This document shows, one piece after another, positions 1 through 5,517 of a stretch of DNA of 5,933 bases (positions are counted from its first letter, which is position 1; each line of letters starts with the position of its first letter). The position numbers and the translations under genes were made by a program. Under the pieces are notes generated by a model. That model was given only the letters and a program-made list of their open reading frames with translations, made no database searches and was not told the DNA's origin. Origin of the DNA: an uncultured Angelakisella sp. (GTDB taxonomy: Bacteria; Bacillota; Clostridia; Oscillospirales; Ruminococcaceae); contig CAJFUT010000016.1 of the NCBI GenBank assembly GCA_904420255.1, forward strand, positions 1 to 5,933, written 5' to 3'.

Positions 1-13
1 CTTTCGCCTCTGA

Positions 14-73
14 GGGGGCCCGGGGGCCTCCCCGGTCAATCTTTGGCCACTTTCTTTTGATCAAGAAAGTGGC
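14..73 (-). repeat. Intergenic hairpin repeat, copy 1
   Basis: A 60-bp unit. Bases 46-56 and 63-73 form a perfect 11-bp inverted repeat (GCCACTTTCTT / AAGAAAGTGGC) around the loop TTGATC. It is joined to a GC-rich block (14-35) that contains the palindromic GGCCCGGGGGCC. Bases 40-73 recur exactly, in reverse complement, at 5708-5741. The whole unit matches 5871-5930 in reverse complement with several differences. No protein is supported here. The arrangement suggests a dispersed intergenic repeat of the REP or MITE kind; mobility is inference. Confidence 0.8.
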
Positions 74-228
74 GACCCCGGCGTCGGGCTTCTGCCTGAC
101 AATTTCTCAAACCACCGCATTACCCATGGCACAATCCAAAAAGAATTCCGGCGGTGAAAGTTAATCCAAGGTTGTGGGAAGCGCCACGCAGTGGAAAAAA
201 AGCCTGCCGGGCAAGGAGGATGAGAGCT
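74..228. other. Leader region upstream of the YihY-type gene
   Basis: About 155 bases lie between the repeat and the first gene. A CTGACA at 96-101 resembles a -35 box, but no good -10 follows at 16-18 bases (best is CATTAC at 118-123). I do not call a promoter. A reading frame open from GTG 154 runs into the YihY gene, but it has no ribosome site and its first residues do not look like the family. Confidence 0.4.
213..219 (+). promoter_or_regulatory. Ribosome binding site that decides the YihY start
   Basis: AAGGAGG at 213-219 directly abuts ATG 220, leaving no spacer. It lies nine bases before the in-frame TTG at 229, which is normal spacing. This favours TTG 229 over both ATG 220 and the upstream GTG 154. 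Confidence 0.65.
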
Positions 229-1110
229 TTGAAGGAACGGCTGGAACAATGGGACCAGAGGCTGGAGCGGCACCGGCTCTACCGCTTCGCCCGGTGCATG
301 GTCCGGGGCTACCTGGACCATCAGGTGGGCAAATCCGCCGCCGCCCTGGCCTATTACCTGCTGTTTTCCTTTTTCCCCCTCCTCATCTTCCTCAGCGCCC
401 TGGTGGGCTTTCTGGACCTGGGGCCCATCTCCCTGGAGGGGAGCCTGGCGCGGATCATCCCCGCCCAGGTGCTGGAGCTGGTGAACGTCTACCTCCAGCA
501 CGTCACCGAGCTGCGCAGCGCCAACCTCCTGGCCGCCAGCCTGGTGGTGACCCTCTGGCTTCCCATGCGGGCGGTGGACAGCCTGATGAAGGCGGTGAAC
601 CTGGCCTACGGCATCCGAAACCCCCGGCCCACCTTCCGGCACCAGCTGGTGGTGGCCCTGTTCACCCTTTTCCTCATGGCGGTGATCCTTCTGGCCGGCG
701 TTTTGATGCTGGCGGGGCGGAATTTCCTCACCTTCCTTTCCCGCTACCTGCCCTCCATCACCCCCTTTATCGACCTCTGGAACGTCCTGCGCTTCCCCAT
801 GATGGGCGGGGTGTTCTTCCTGGTGCTGGGGGCCCTCTACTGGGTGGCCCCGGGGGTCACCGGCCCCCGCCGCCGGGTGTTCCCCGGCTCGGTGGCGGCC
901 CTGGCCTCCTGGCTGCTCTTTTCCCTGGGCTTTTCCTTCTATGTGGAGAACGTGGCCAATTATTCCGTCCTTTACGGGGCCCTGGGGGGCATTGTGGTGA
1001 TGCTCCTGTGGCTCTACGCCACCGCCGTGGTGCTGATCCTGGGGGCGGAGGTGAACCGCGCCCTGGACGATTCCAGGGCGGGGACCGGAGAAAGGAGAGA
1101 ATCCCCATGA
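229..1110 (+). CDS. yihY: YihY/virulence factor BrkB family membrane protein
   Basis: An integral membrane protein of 293 residues from TTG 229. About six hydrophobic segments are visible, near residues 36-63, 97-117, 137-163, 186-206, 219-239 and 246-274, after a charged cytoplasmic N-terminus. Two family hallmarks are present: the small-residue/aromatic stretch SAAALAYYLLFSFFP in the first helix, and the C-terminal YGALGGIVVMLLWLY...LGAEVNRAL. Length is normal for the family (about 270-330). The family was once called ribonuclease BN (rbn), but that activity belongs to a different protein, so no nuclease role should be assumed. The true function is poorly known; transport or envelope roles have been suggested. 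The stop codon overlaps the next start as ATGA, so the two genes are probably translationally coupled. The start is uncertain: ATG 220 would add three residues and GTG 154 would add 25. Confidence 0.9.
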   Translation: MKERLEQWDQRLERHRLYRFARCMVRGYLDHQVGKSAAALAYYLLFSFFPLLIFLSALVGFLDLGPISLEGSLARIIPAQVLELVNVYLQHVTELRSANLLAASLVVTLWLPMRAVDSLMKAVNLAYGIRNPRPTFRHQLVVALFTLFLMAVILLAGVLMLAGRNFLTFLSRYLPSITPFIDLWNVLRFPMMGGVFFLVLGALYWVAPGVTGPRRRVFPGSVAALASWLLFSLGFSFYVENVANYSVLYGALGGIVVMLLWLYATAVVLILGAEVNRALDDSRAGTGERRESP

Positions 1111-1475
1111 GCCTCCCCAAAGGCTTTGACCTTTACCGATGGAACACCGGCTGCGGCGCGGAAAAGACCAATGACCTCTGGCGCCGGGCCATGGCGCTGA
1201 ACCTCCGGGAAAGCCGCCGCTTTGAGATCCACTGCTGGAAGGAGGAGGCGGCGGAGCTCCGGGCGGCCCTGGCCTTCGGGCGGGAGAAGGAAACCGATTG
1301 GCAGTGGGGGCGGGTGGTGGAGGGCCCGGTGACGCCGGAGTTTGCCCGGTGGCTCCTGGAGCTTCCCAAGCCCGCCGACACCGAGGTCTACAACAAAATG
1401 ATCCCCTTCTTCTCCATCTTCCTGGACAACGGCTTTTATTCCTCCCATTATGGGACGGAGCTGGGGGAAGCCTGA
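1107..1475 (+). CDS. Hypothetical protein coupled to YihY-type gene
   Basis: A 122-residue soluble-looking protein that I do not recognise. It starts at ATG 1107 inside the ATGA overlap with the upstream gene, with AAGGAG at 1092-1097 nine bases before it, so this start is well supported. There is no signal peptide or membrane segment. It is rich in charged residues and tryptophan (WKEE, DWQWG, RWLLELP). The C-terminal part has aromatic and hydrophobic clusters (NKMIPFFSIFLDNGFYSSHYG), which suggest a folded domain. Cysteines occur only at 16 and 43, with no metal-site spacing. The frame is also open upstream through the YihY gene, but that part is an out-of-frame shadow, rich in G and P. A strong terminator follows eight bases after the stop. 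The coupling suggests a shared unit with the membrane protein; function is unknown. Confidence 0.8.
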   Translation: MSLPKGFDLYRWNTGCGAEKTNDLWRRAMALNLRESRRFEIHCWKEEAAELRAALAFGREKETDWQWGRVVEGPVTPEFARWLLELPKPADTEVYNKMIPFFSIFLDNGFYSSHYGTELGEA

Positions 1476-1483
1476 ATGCAAAG

Positions 1484-1515
1484 GGGGAGGGTTCCGCTGG
1501 AACCCTCCCCGTTTT
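1484..1515. terminator. Rho-independent terminator after the YihY operon
   Basis: A perfect 12-bp stem (1484-1495 with 1499-1510) closes a three-base loop GCT and is followed by GTTTT on the plus strand. It ends the two-gene YihY unit. On the minus strand the stem is followed by CCTTTGCATT, a weaker tail, so it may also stop transcription from the ferredoxin side. Confidence 0.8.
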
Positions 1516-1533
1516 GCGATGCAAAAGCATCGC
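1516..1533. terminator. Second hairpin between convergent units
   Basis: GCGATGC (1516-1522) pairs with GCATCGC (1527-1533) around an AAAA loop, 18 bases past the ferredoxin stop on its strand. On the minus strand the hairpin is followed by AAAACGG, not a T-run; on the plus strand GTTTTTT comes seven bases later. Alone it is a weak terminator. It probably acts with the adjacent 12-bp hairpin as a tandem, two-sided stop. Confidence 0.4.
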
Positions 1534-1551
1534 CCATGAAGTTTTTTGCCC

Positions 1552-1740
1552 TCACTCCACGGTGATTACCGAAACGGGGCAGTTGTGCTGGGCCTCCTGG
1601 GCGGCAGCCTCCGCCTCCGCCGGGACCTCCGGGGCGATGACCTGGGCCAGGCCGTCCTCCGCCATGGCGAAAACCTCCGGGCAGAGGGTGGGGCAGAGGC
1701 CGCAGCCGATGCAGCCGGAACGGTCGATGACCGCTTTCAT
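1552..1740 (-). CDS. Small single-cluster [4Fe-4S] ferredoxin
   Basis: A 62-residue electron carrier of the monocluster clostridial type. From ATG 1740, cysteines C10, C13 and C16 form CxxCxxC, and C54 in the C-terminal NCPVSVI supplies the fourth ligand. C20 (in LCPEVF) sits where two-cluster ferredoxins have a ligand; in some one-cluster relatives it forms a disulfide, though only one other cysteine (C54) lies outside the CxxC block here. The middle (residues 36-52) is an acidic, alanine-rich helix. The start is ATG 1740 because AAGGAG at 1754-1749 lies eight bases upstream; a GTG at 1749 overlaps that site and is unlikely. It lies 90 bases after the CofE-like gene on the same strand, beyond a hairpin, and I see no promoter of its own. 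The redox partner cannot be read from the sequence. Confidence 0.93.
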   Translation of the reverse strand: MKAVIDRSGCIGCGLCPTLCPEVFAMAEDGLAQVIAPEVPAEAEAAAQEAQHNCPVSVITVE

Positions 1741-1794
1741 GAATACCACTCCTTTCCCCCTTAGTGTGGGAAGGAAAGGGGGACGTTATGCGGG

Positions 1795-1828
1795 AAAGGC
1801 TCCCTCCGCGGAAGGAAGGGAGCCTTTT
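1795..1828. terminator. Hairpin between the CofE-like gene and the ferredoxin gene
   Basis: AAAGGCTCCCT (1795-1805) pairs with AGGGAGCCTTT (1817-1827) around an 11-base loop. On the minus strand it starts three bases past the CofE-like stop and ends in CCTTTCCCG, so it is a terminator or attenuator with a short T-run. On the plus strand the tail is TTTTC. Some read-through may supply the ferredoxin gene. Confidence 0.6.
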
Positions 1829-1830
1829 CA

Positions 1831-3021
1831 TCATTTGGTATAGTTGTCAAAATAGCCCTGGATGTAGATGATGGGGGTGCCCTTGTCCCCGGAGCCGGAG
1901 GTGAGGTCGCAGAGGGAGCCGATGAGGTCGGTGAGGCGGCGGGGGGTGGTGCCCTGGCTCTCCATCCTGCCGGTCAGGTCCCCGTCCTTGTGGCGGATGT
2001 AGTCCTGGATGGCCTCCTTGAGGGCGTCGCCGGAGAGGTGGGAGAAGTTGTTGTCCGCCAGGTACTTGAGCTTCACCTCGTTGGGCTGGCCGGTGAGGCC
2101 GTCGGTGTAGCCGGGGGAAACCACCGGGTCGGCCAGCTCCCAGATCTTGCCCACCGGGTCCTTGAAGGCCCCGTCCCCGTAGACCATCACCTCCACCTTT
2201 TTGCCGGTGGCGTCCAGGAGCTTCTGCTGCACCGCCTGGACGAAGGCCCCGCAGTCCCGGGGGAAAAGCTTCACCCGCTCCTCGGTGGCCTTATTGGAGC
2301 CCAGCAGGCCGTAGTCGGGGTTGAAGCCGCTGCCCTCCACCGGGGCGGAGAGGATCTCGTCCATCCCCACCACCACCTTGGCCCCCGCGGCCTTGAGAAG
2401 GCGCTTGGTCCGCCGGCGGGTGTGGATGTCGCAGGTGAGGACATGGTCGGCGTAGGGGAGGATGGCCTCGGGACGGTTGGCCAGCAGCACCTGGCACTGG
2501 GCCCCTTCCCCCTCGATGAGGGAGGTGTAGAAGTCGATGTAGTCCACCCCGGTGAAGGGATGGGTGATGACGCCGAATTTCTCCCGGAACTGTTCCTTGG
2601 TCAGGACGTCCCGCCAGGGGTCCACCCCGGCCTCGTCCAGGAGGTCCTGGCTCACCAGGTGGTTGCCCACCTCGTCCGAGGGGTAGGAGAGGAGGAGGAC
2701 GATCTTCTTCGCCCCCCGGGCAAAGGCCCGCAGCAGGATGGAGAAGCGGTTGCGGCTGAGGATGGGGAATACCACCCCGATGGTGCCGCCTCCCAGCTTT
2801 GCCCGGACGTCGGCGGCGATCTGGTCCACCGTGGCGTAGTTGCCCTGGGCCCGGGCCACCACCGCCTCGGTGACGGCCACAATGTCCTTTTCCCCCACGG
2901 GGATGTTCTCGCTGCCCAGGGCCTTCACCACCGAATCCGCCACAATGGCGGCCAGGTCGTCCCCCTCCCGGATGATGGGGGCCCGCACCCCGCGGACCAC
3001 GGTTCCAAACATTCTTTCCAT
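1831..3021 (-). CDS. CofE-like (coenzyme F420-0:L-glutamate ligase) family protein
   Basis: A 396-residue cytosolic protein that I recognise as the F420_ligase (CofE/FbiB N-domain) family as it occurs in clostridia. In archaea CofE adds glutamates to coenzyme F420-0 using GTP. The N-terminal part carries the family-like GDDLAAIV...EKDIVAVTEAVVARAQGNY (residues 20-62). A conserved centre follows (VVFPILSRNRF, LLSYPSDEVGNHL, 83-122; HTFTGVDY-like, 154-161; CDIHTRRRTKRLL, 197-209). The C-terminal block YGDGAFKDPVGKIWELADP (281-299) aligns with the metal/substrate region of CofE. It is much longer than archaeal CofE (about 250), as is usual for this clostridial branch. Start ATG 3021 is supported by AAGGAGG at 3034-3028, six bases upstream. 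It is transcribed divergently from recA. The substrate is probably not F420 if the host lacks F420 genes; a related gamma-glutamyl ligation is a guess. Confidence 0.88.
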   Translation of the reverse strand: MERMFGTVVRGVRAPIIREGDDLAAIVADSVVKALGSENIPVGEKDIVAVTEAVVARAQGNYATVDQIAADVRAKLGGGTIGVVFPILSRNRFSILLRAFARGAKKIVLLLSYPSDEVGNHLVSQDLLDEAGVDPWRDVLTKEQFREKFGVITHPFTGVDYIDFYTSLIEGEGAQCQVLLANRPEAILPYADHVLTCDIHTRRRTKRLLKAAGAKVVVGMDEILSAPVEGSGFNPDYGLLGSNKATEERVKLFPRDCGAFVQAVQQKLLDATGKKVEVMVYGDGAFKDPVGKIWELADPVVSPGYTDGLTGQPNEVKLKYLADNNFSHLSGDALKEAIQDYIRHKDGDLTGRMESQGTTPRRLTDLIGSLCDLTSGSGDKGTPIIYIQGYFDNYTK

Positions 3022-3070
3022 AAGCGTCCTCCTTGCGCCGGTTCCCGGCTTTGGTGTCAATTTCCCCCTT

Positions 3071-3099
3071 ATTATAATGGAGATTGGGGAAGAAGTAAA
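3071..3099 (-). promoter_or_regulatory. Sigma-A promoter of the CofE-like gene
   Basis: On the minus strand, TTTACT (3099-3094) lies 17 bases before a perfect TATAAT (3076-3071), about 50 bases upstream of the start codon. The -35 matches four of six consensus bases. The -10 sits in ATTATAAT, which also reads as TATAAT on the plus strand (3073-3078). A poor TTGGTG (3051-3056) precedes it by 16 bases, so a weak second start towards recA is possible. Confidence 0.7.
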
Positions 3100-3119
3100 G
3101 CCGCTTTTCCAAAGGCGGC
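3100..3119. repeat. Imperfect inverted repeat between divergent promoters
   Basis: GCCGCTTT (3100-3107) pairs with AAAGGCGGC (3111-3119) with one bulged G and a three-base loop. It abuts the -35 of the minus-strand promoter. It could be a protein site or chance in GC-rich DNA; no role is assigned. Confidence 0.3.
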
Positions 3120-3139
3120 CCTCCCCGCCCTCCCAGGCG

Positions 3140-3153
3140 AGAAAATTTGTTCG
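3140..3153. promoter_or_regulatory. Probable LexA (SOS) box of recA
   Basis: AGAAAATTTGTTCG fits the Firmicute SOS box core GAAC-N4-GTTC with one mismatch (GAAA-ATTT-GTTC), and the outer bases are A and G. It ends seven bases before the recA -35 box, a usual place for LexA repression. One half-site is perfect (GTTCG). Confidence 0.6.
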
Positions 3154-3160
3154 CAGCCCG

Positions 3161-3189
3161 TTGCATTCCCGCCGCCGATGGGCTATAAT
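3161..3189 (+). promoter_or_regulatory. Sigma-A promoter of recA
   Basis: TTGCAT (3161-3166), a 17-base spacer and a perfect TATAAT (3184-3189). The expected start is near 3196, giving a leader of about 48 bases. That leader holds a GC hairpin (CGCCCC 3205-3210 with GGGGCG 3213-3218) before the ribosome site AGGAGG (3231-3236), seven bases from the ATG. Confidence 0.88.
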
Positions 3190-3243
3190 GGAAAGGAATC
3201 GGAGCGCCCCCCGGGGCGGCATCACGGCAGAGGAGGATGACCC

Positions 3244-4347
3244 ATGGCGGAAAAAGCCGACAAGACCAAGGAAAAGGAACCTGTAAACGAAAGGCAGAAG
3301 GCGCTGGACACCGCCCTGAGCCAGATTGAAAAGCAGTTTGGCAAGGGGGCGGTGATGAAGCTGGGGCAGAATTCCACCATGAACGTGGAGGCCATCCCCA
3401 CCGGCAGCCTTTCCCTGGATATCGCCCTGGGCATCGGCGGCGTTCCCCGGGGGCGGATCATTGAAATCTTCGGGCCGGAATCCTCGGGCAAGACCACCGT
3501 GGCCCTCCATGTGGTGGCCGAGGCCCAGAAGCTGGGGGGCAACGCCGTCTTTATCGACGTGGAGCACGCCCTGGACCCGGTCTACGCCAAGGCCCTGGGG
3601 GTGGACATTGATTCCCTCCTGGTGAGCCAGCCGGACACCGGGGAGCAGGCCCTGGAGATCTGCGAGGCCCTGGTGCGGTCCGGGGCCATCGACGTGGCGG
3701 TGGTGGACTCGGTGGCCGCCATGGTCACCAAGGCGGAGATCGAGGGGGAGATGGGGGAGAGCCATGTGGGCCTCCAGGCCCGGCTCATGAGCCAGGCCCT
3801 CCGGAAGCTCACCGGGGCCATCGGCAAGTCCAACGCCGTGGTTATCTTCATCAACCAGCTCCGGGAGAAGATCGGCGTCATGTACGGCAACCCGGAAACC
3901 ACCCCCGGCGGACGGGCCCTCAAGTTCTATTCCTCGGTGCGGCTGGACGTCCGCCGCGTCGAGCAGCTGAAAAACGGCGGCGAGGTGGTGGGCAACCGCA
4001 CCCGGGTCAAGGTTGTGAAGAATAAAGTCGCCCCGCCCTTCAAGGAGGCGGAGTTCGACATCATGTACGGGGAAGGCATCTCCCGGGACGGGGAGGTGCT
4101 GGACCTGGCGGTGAAGCTGGACATCATCCAGAAGAGCGGCTCCTGGTTCTCCTACAAGGGGGAGCGCCTGGGCCAGGGCCGGGACAAGGTGAAGGAGTAC
4201 CTCCACAATAACCCCGCCGTCTGCGAGGAGATCGCCCGCCAGGTGATGGAGAACAAGGACCAGCTCAAGAAGGCCCCCGGCAAGGCCGCCCCCAAGAAGC
4301 TGGGCGCCGTGGACATCACCGCCGAGGTGGAGGAGGACAGGGAATGA
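3244..4347 (+). CDS. recA: Recombinase RecA
   Basis: The 367-residue ATP-dependent strand-exchange recombinase. It coats single-stranded DNA, pairs it with a homologous duplex and stimulates LexA self-cleavage in the SOS response. Seen: Walker [10 protein letters not shown] (77-85, K83), the catalytic glutamate E107 in [10 protein letters not shown], Walker B VAVVDS (D155), loop L1 near 168-180, and loop L2 from INQLREKIG to GGRALKFY (203-229) with sensor Q205 and F228. Numbering runs about 11 ahead of E. coli RecA because of a lysine-rich N-terminal extension. The usual alanine in FIDAEHALD is valine here (V106), a mild substitution. The C-terminal tail is lysine/alanine/proline-rich (341-352) and ends acidic (EVEEDRE), as in other RecA tails that restrain DNA binding. 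AGGAGG seven bases upstream fixes the start. A sigma-A promoter and probable LexA box precede it. Its stop overlaps the next start as ATGA. Confidence 0.99.
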   Translation: MAEKADKTKEKEPVNERQKALDTALSQIEKQFGKGAVMKLGQNSTMNVEAIPTGSLSLDIALGIGGVPRGRIIEIFGPESSGKTTVALHVVAEAQKLGGNAVFIDVEHALDPVYAKALGVDIDSLLVSQPDTGEQALEICEALVRSGAIDVAVVDSVAAMVTKAEIEGEMGESHVGLQARLMSQALRKLTGAIGKSNAVVIFINQLREKIGVMYGNPETTPGGRALKFYSSVRLDVRRVEQLKNGGEVVGNRTRVKVVKNKVAPPFKEAEFDIMYGEGISRDGEVLDLAVKLDIIQKSGSWFSYKGERLGQGRDKVKEYLHNNPAVCEEIARQVMENKDQLKKAPGKAAPKKLGAVDITAEVEEDRE

Positions 4348-4784
4348 GCGGGCCCTCCATCTGCGGCCTGGACTGCTGCGGCCGATGCCCCCGGAAGGAC
4401 CAGTGCGGCGGCTGCGTCAAAACCGGCGGCCACCCCTTCGGCGGGTCGTGCATCGCCGCCCGGTGGGTGAAGGAGGGCGGCCTGGAGGGGTTCCGCCGGA
4501 AGAAGCGTGAGCTGGTGGAGGAATTCAACTCCCTGGGGATCGAAAACCTCCATGTAGAGGACCTGAACCTCCTCAACGGCTTCTATGTGAACCTGGAATA
4601 CCCCCTCCCCGGCGGCCAGTCCGCCAAATTCCTGGGGGACAACGACGTTTACCTGGGGAACCAGGTGGAGATTCCGGGCAGCGACAGGTGCCGCGGCCTT
4701 GTGGCCGGTGAGGAATTCCTCCTCGTTTGCGAATACGGCTGCGGCGGGGAGCAGCCCCGGATTCTGGTGTACAAAAAGCGGTGA
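4344..4784 (+). CDS. Cysteine-rich DUF3795-type protein coupled to recA
   Basis: A 146-residue protein that resembles the DUF3795 family, whose biochemical role is unknown. The N-terminal 36 residues hold seven cysteines (C7, C11, C12, C15, C21, C24, C36) in a CGLDC-C-x2-C...CGGC...C pattern, which suggests a zinc or iron-sulfur site. A basic helix follows (residues 43-62). The rest (76-146) is predicted beta-rich and holds C116, C129 and C133. No signal peptide or membrane segment is seen. The start codon overlaps the recA stop (ATGA), and AGGAGG at 4331-4336 lies inside the recA tail codons, seven bases upstream. Translation is therefore likely coupled to recA, and the gene would share SOS control. 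In many bacteria recX occupies this position; no recX is seen in this window. A role tied to RecA is inference from position only. Family name from recall: moderate certainty. Confidence 0.85.
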   Translation: MSGPSICGLDCCGRCPRKDQCGGCVKTGGHPFGGSCIAARWVKEGGLEGFRRKKRELVEEFNSLGIENLHVEDLNLLNGFYVNLEYPLPGGQSAKFLGDNDVYLGNQVEIPGSDRCRGLVAGEEFLLVCEYGCGGEQPRILVYKKR

Positions 4785-4806
4785 CCCCGGCCCCCGGGGC
4801 AGAGAG

Positions 4807-4847
4807 AAGGGCCCTCCCATACCCATCGGGTACGGGAGGGCCCTTTT
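4807..4847. terminator. Bidirectional terminator between recA and XRE operons
   Basis: A long hairpin: 12 perfect pairs (4807-4818 with 4834-4845), one A·C mismatch, then five more pairs closing an ATC loop. The plus-strand tail is TTTT (4844-4847, partly in the stem). The minus-strand tail is TTCTCTCT. It sits between convergent genes, 23 bases after the DUF3795 stop and 10 bases past the XRE stop, and can serve both. Confidence 0.88.
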
Positions 4848-4856
4848 GCGCCTTCC

Positions 4857-5060
4857 TCAGGGCTGGCTTTCTCCGGGGCGGAACAGGCCGTCCACCGTGG
4901 TGCCCAGCTCCCGGGCCAGCTGGAAGGCCAGGGAGAGGGTGGGGTCGTATTTGTTGTTCTCGATGGCGTTGACGGTCTGGCGGGAGACCCCGCACCGCTT
5001 CGCCAGCTCCTCCTGGGAGAGGCCCAGCTCCCGGCGTTTTTCCCGGATGTTGTTTTCCAT
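4857..5060 (-). CDS. Small XRE/Cro-family transcriptional repressor
   Basis: A 67-residue DNA-binding protein that is almost entirely one HTH_3 (Cro/C1-type) domain, residues 5-59. The second helix is about SQEELAKRCGV (15-25). The recognition helix is in SRQTVNAIENNKYDP (26-40), the typical form for stand-alone clostridial regulators of this size. There is no sensor domain. It is the second gene of an operon: its ATG lies two bases after the stop of the membrane-protein gene, with only a weak GGTGG six bases upstream, so translation is probably coupled. The paired promoter carries three 18-bp palindromes of half-site TGTCAAAA, the likely binding sites of this dimer, which implies autorepression. 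That assignment is inference. Regulators of this type are commonly paired with small membrane proteins. Confidence 0.93.
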   Translation of the reverse strand: MENNIREKRRELGLSQEELAKRCGVSRQTVNAIENNKYDPTLSLAFQLARELGTTVDGLFRPGESQP

Positions 5061-5062
5061 CC

Positions 5063-5359
5063 TCAGCCACCATACTTTCTTTTGTAGTAGAAAAGGTGGC
5101 AGAGGTAAACGGTGGCCATGACGGTGAGGGAGATAAAGGGGTTCTTCCCCTCCATGGGAAGCCCATGGGCCACCGAGCGGTACACCCCCTCCCCCACGCA
5201 GAACAGCAGGTACCCCGCGGTGGCCGCGAAGGTGCCGGCGGCGGATTTCTCCACAATGATCCGCCGCCGCTCGTCCCCCTGCCTGCCCAGGGAGATGAAC
5301 ATGGCGACGTTGACGGCCAGCAGGAGGGCCAGGCCCCCCAGCGCCAGAAAAAGCTCCAT
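5063..5359 (-). CDS. Three-helix membrane protein partner of XRE regulator
   Basis: A 98-residue hydrophobic protein with three likely membrane segments, about residues 2-24, 39-60 and 74-92. A charged loop GRQGDERRRIIVEKSAAGTF (25-44) lies between helices 1 and 2, and the tail is basic (KRKYGG). The GDER...I.EKS loop resembles that of small DUF2178-like membrane proteins encoded next to short XRE regulators in Firmicutes; the exact family name is uncertain. The start is ATG 5359, with AAAAGGAGG at 5375-5367 seven bases upstream; the TTG just before it (5362) is less likely. It is the first gene of the operon, with the repressor two bases downstream. A plausible role is to sense the membrane or modulate the regulator, but nothing in the sequence proves this. 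Confidence 0.85.
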   Translation of the reverse strand: MELFLALGGLALLLAVNVAMFISLGRQGDERRRIIVEKSAAGTFAATAGYLLFCVGEGVYRSVAHGLPMEGKNPFISLTVMATVYLCHLFYYKRKYGG

Positions 5360-5388
5360 CAAGCATCCTCCTTTTCACTATGCCGGAA

Positions 5389-5406
5389 TGTCAAAAACTT
5401 TTGCCA
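5389..5406. promoter_or_regulatory. Operator-like palindrome O3 (in leader)
   Basis: TGTCAAAAACTTTTGCCA, an 18-bp palindrome with one mismatched pair. It lies 14 bases upstream of the AAAAGGAGG ribosome site, within the transcribed leader. It shares half-site TGTCAAAA with the two sites at the promoter. Binding here could block elongation or add to repression. Confidence 0.6.
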
Positions 5407-5473
5407 GCCCGGCAGGCCGGGCAGCCATCCCCGTGAGCGGCGGCTCGCCCAGCGAAAGGGACTGCGCCGCTCA
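5407..5473 (-). other. GC-rich structured leader of the XRE operon
   Basis: Between the promoter-proximal and leader operators the transcript can fold into two hairpins. One is GCCCGG-CAGG-CCGGGC (5407-5422). The other has perfect nine-bp arms TGAGCGGCG (5434-5442) and CGCCGCTCA (5465-5473) around a 22-base loop. No T-run follows, so these are not terminators. The block is sharply more GC-rich than the operator DNA on both sides and may be inserted DNA or a regulatory leader. Confidence 0.4.
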
Positions 5474-5481
5474 GCTTGGAC

Positions 5482-5517
5482 TTCTTCAAATGTCAAAGAC
5501 TTTTGACATTTGAAGAA
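5482..5517. promoter_or_regulatory. Long palindrome containing operator O2
   Basis: Perfect 16-bp arms (5482-5497 and 5502-5517) flank the four-base centre GACT. The core TGTCAAAGACTTTTGACA (5491-5508) matches the other two sites. The outer arms add TTCTTCAAA and its complement. On the minus strand it overlaps the end of the -10 box and covers the expected transcription start, so a bound repressor would block initiation. Confidence 0.8.

Noticed and set aside
96..123. CTGACA with CATTAC as a promoter for the YihY gene
   Set aside because: The -10 matches only three of six bases at 16-base spacing; too weak to call.
174..1106. Upstream extension of the 122-aa gene's frame to 174
   Set aside because: It overlaps the whole YihY gene out of frame and translates to G/P/A-rich sequence; only the part from ATG 1107 has a ribosome site.
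61..1530. 489-codon open frame on the minus strand opposite the YihY gene
   Set aside because: Low-complexity G/P/H/Q-rich translation typical of an antisense shadow in high-GC DNA. The plus strand has clear family motifs and ribosome sites.
1756..1782. CCCCCTT / AAGGGGG inverted repeat upstream of the ferredoxin as a riboswitch
   Set aside because: Only seven pairs with a 13-base loop in purine/pyrimidine-biased DNA; no known riboswitch pattern and no T-run.
1990..3240. 416-codon open frame on the plus strand opposite the CofE-like gene
   Set aside because: Antisense shadow; the minus-strand product has recognisable conserved blocks, a promoter and AAGGAGG.
3022..4206. Upstream extension of the CofE-like frame to 791 residues
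   Set aside because: The extra N-terminal part is antisense to recA and crosses both promoters. AAGGAGG before ATG 3021 fixes the start.
5061..5378. Extension of the XRE regulator to 173 residues
   Set aside because: The added part is an out-of-frame shadow of the three-helix membrane protein gene; the 67-residue form matches the usual length of these regulators.
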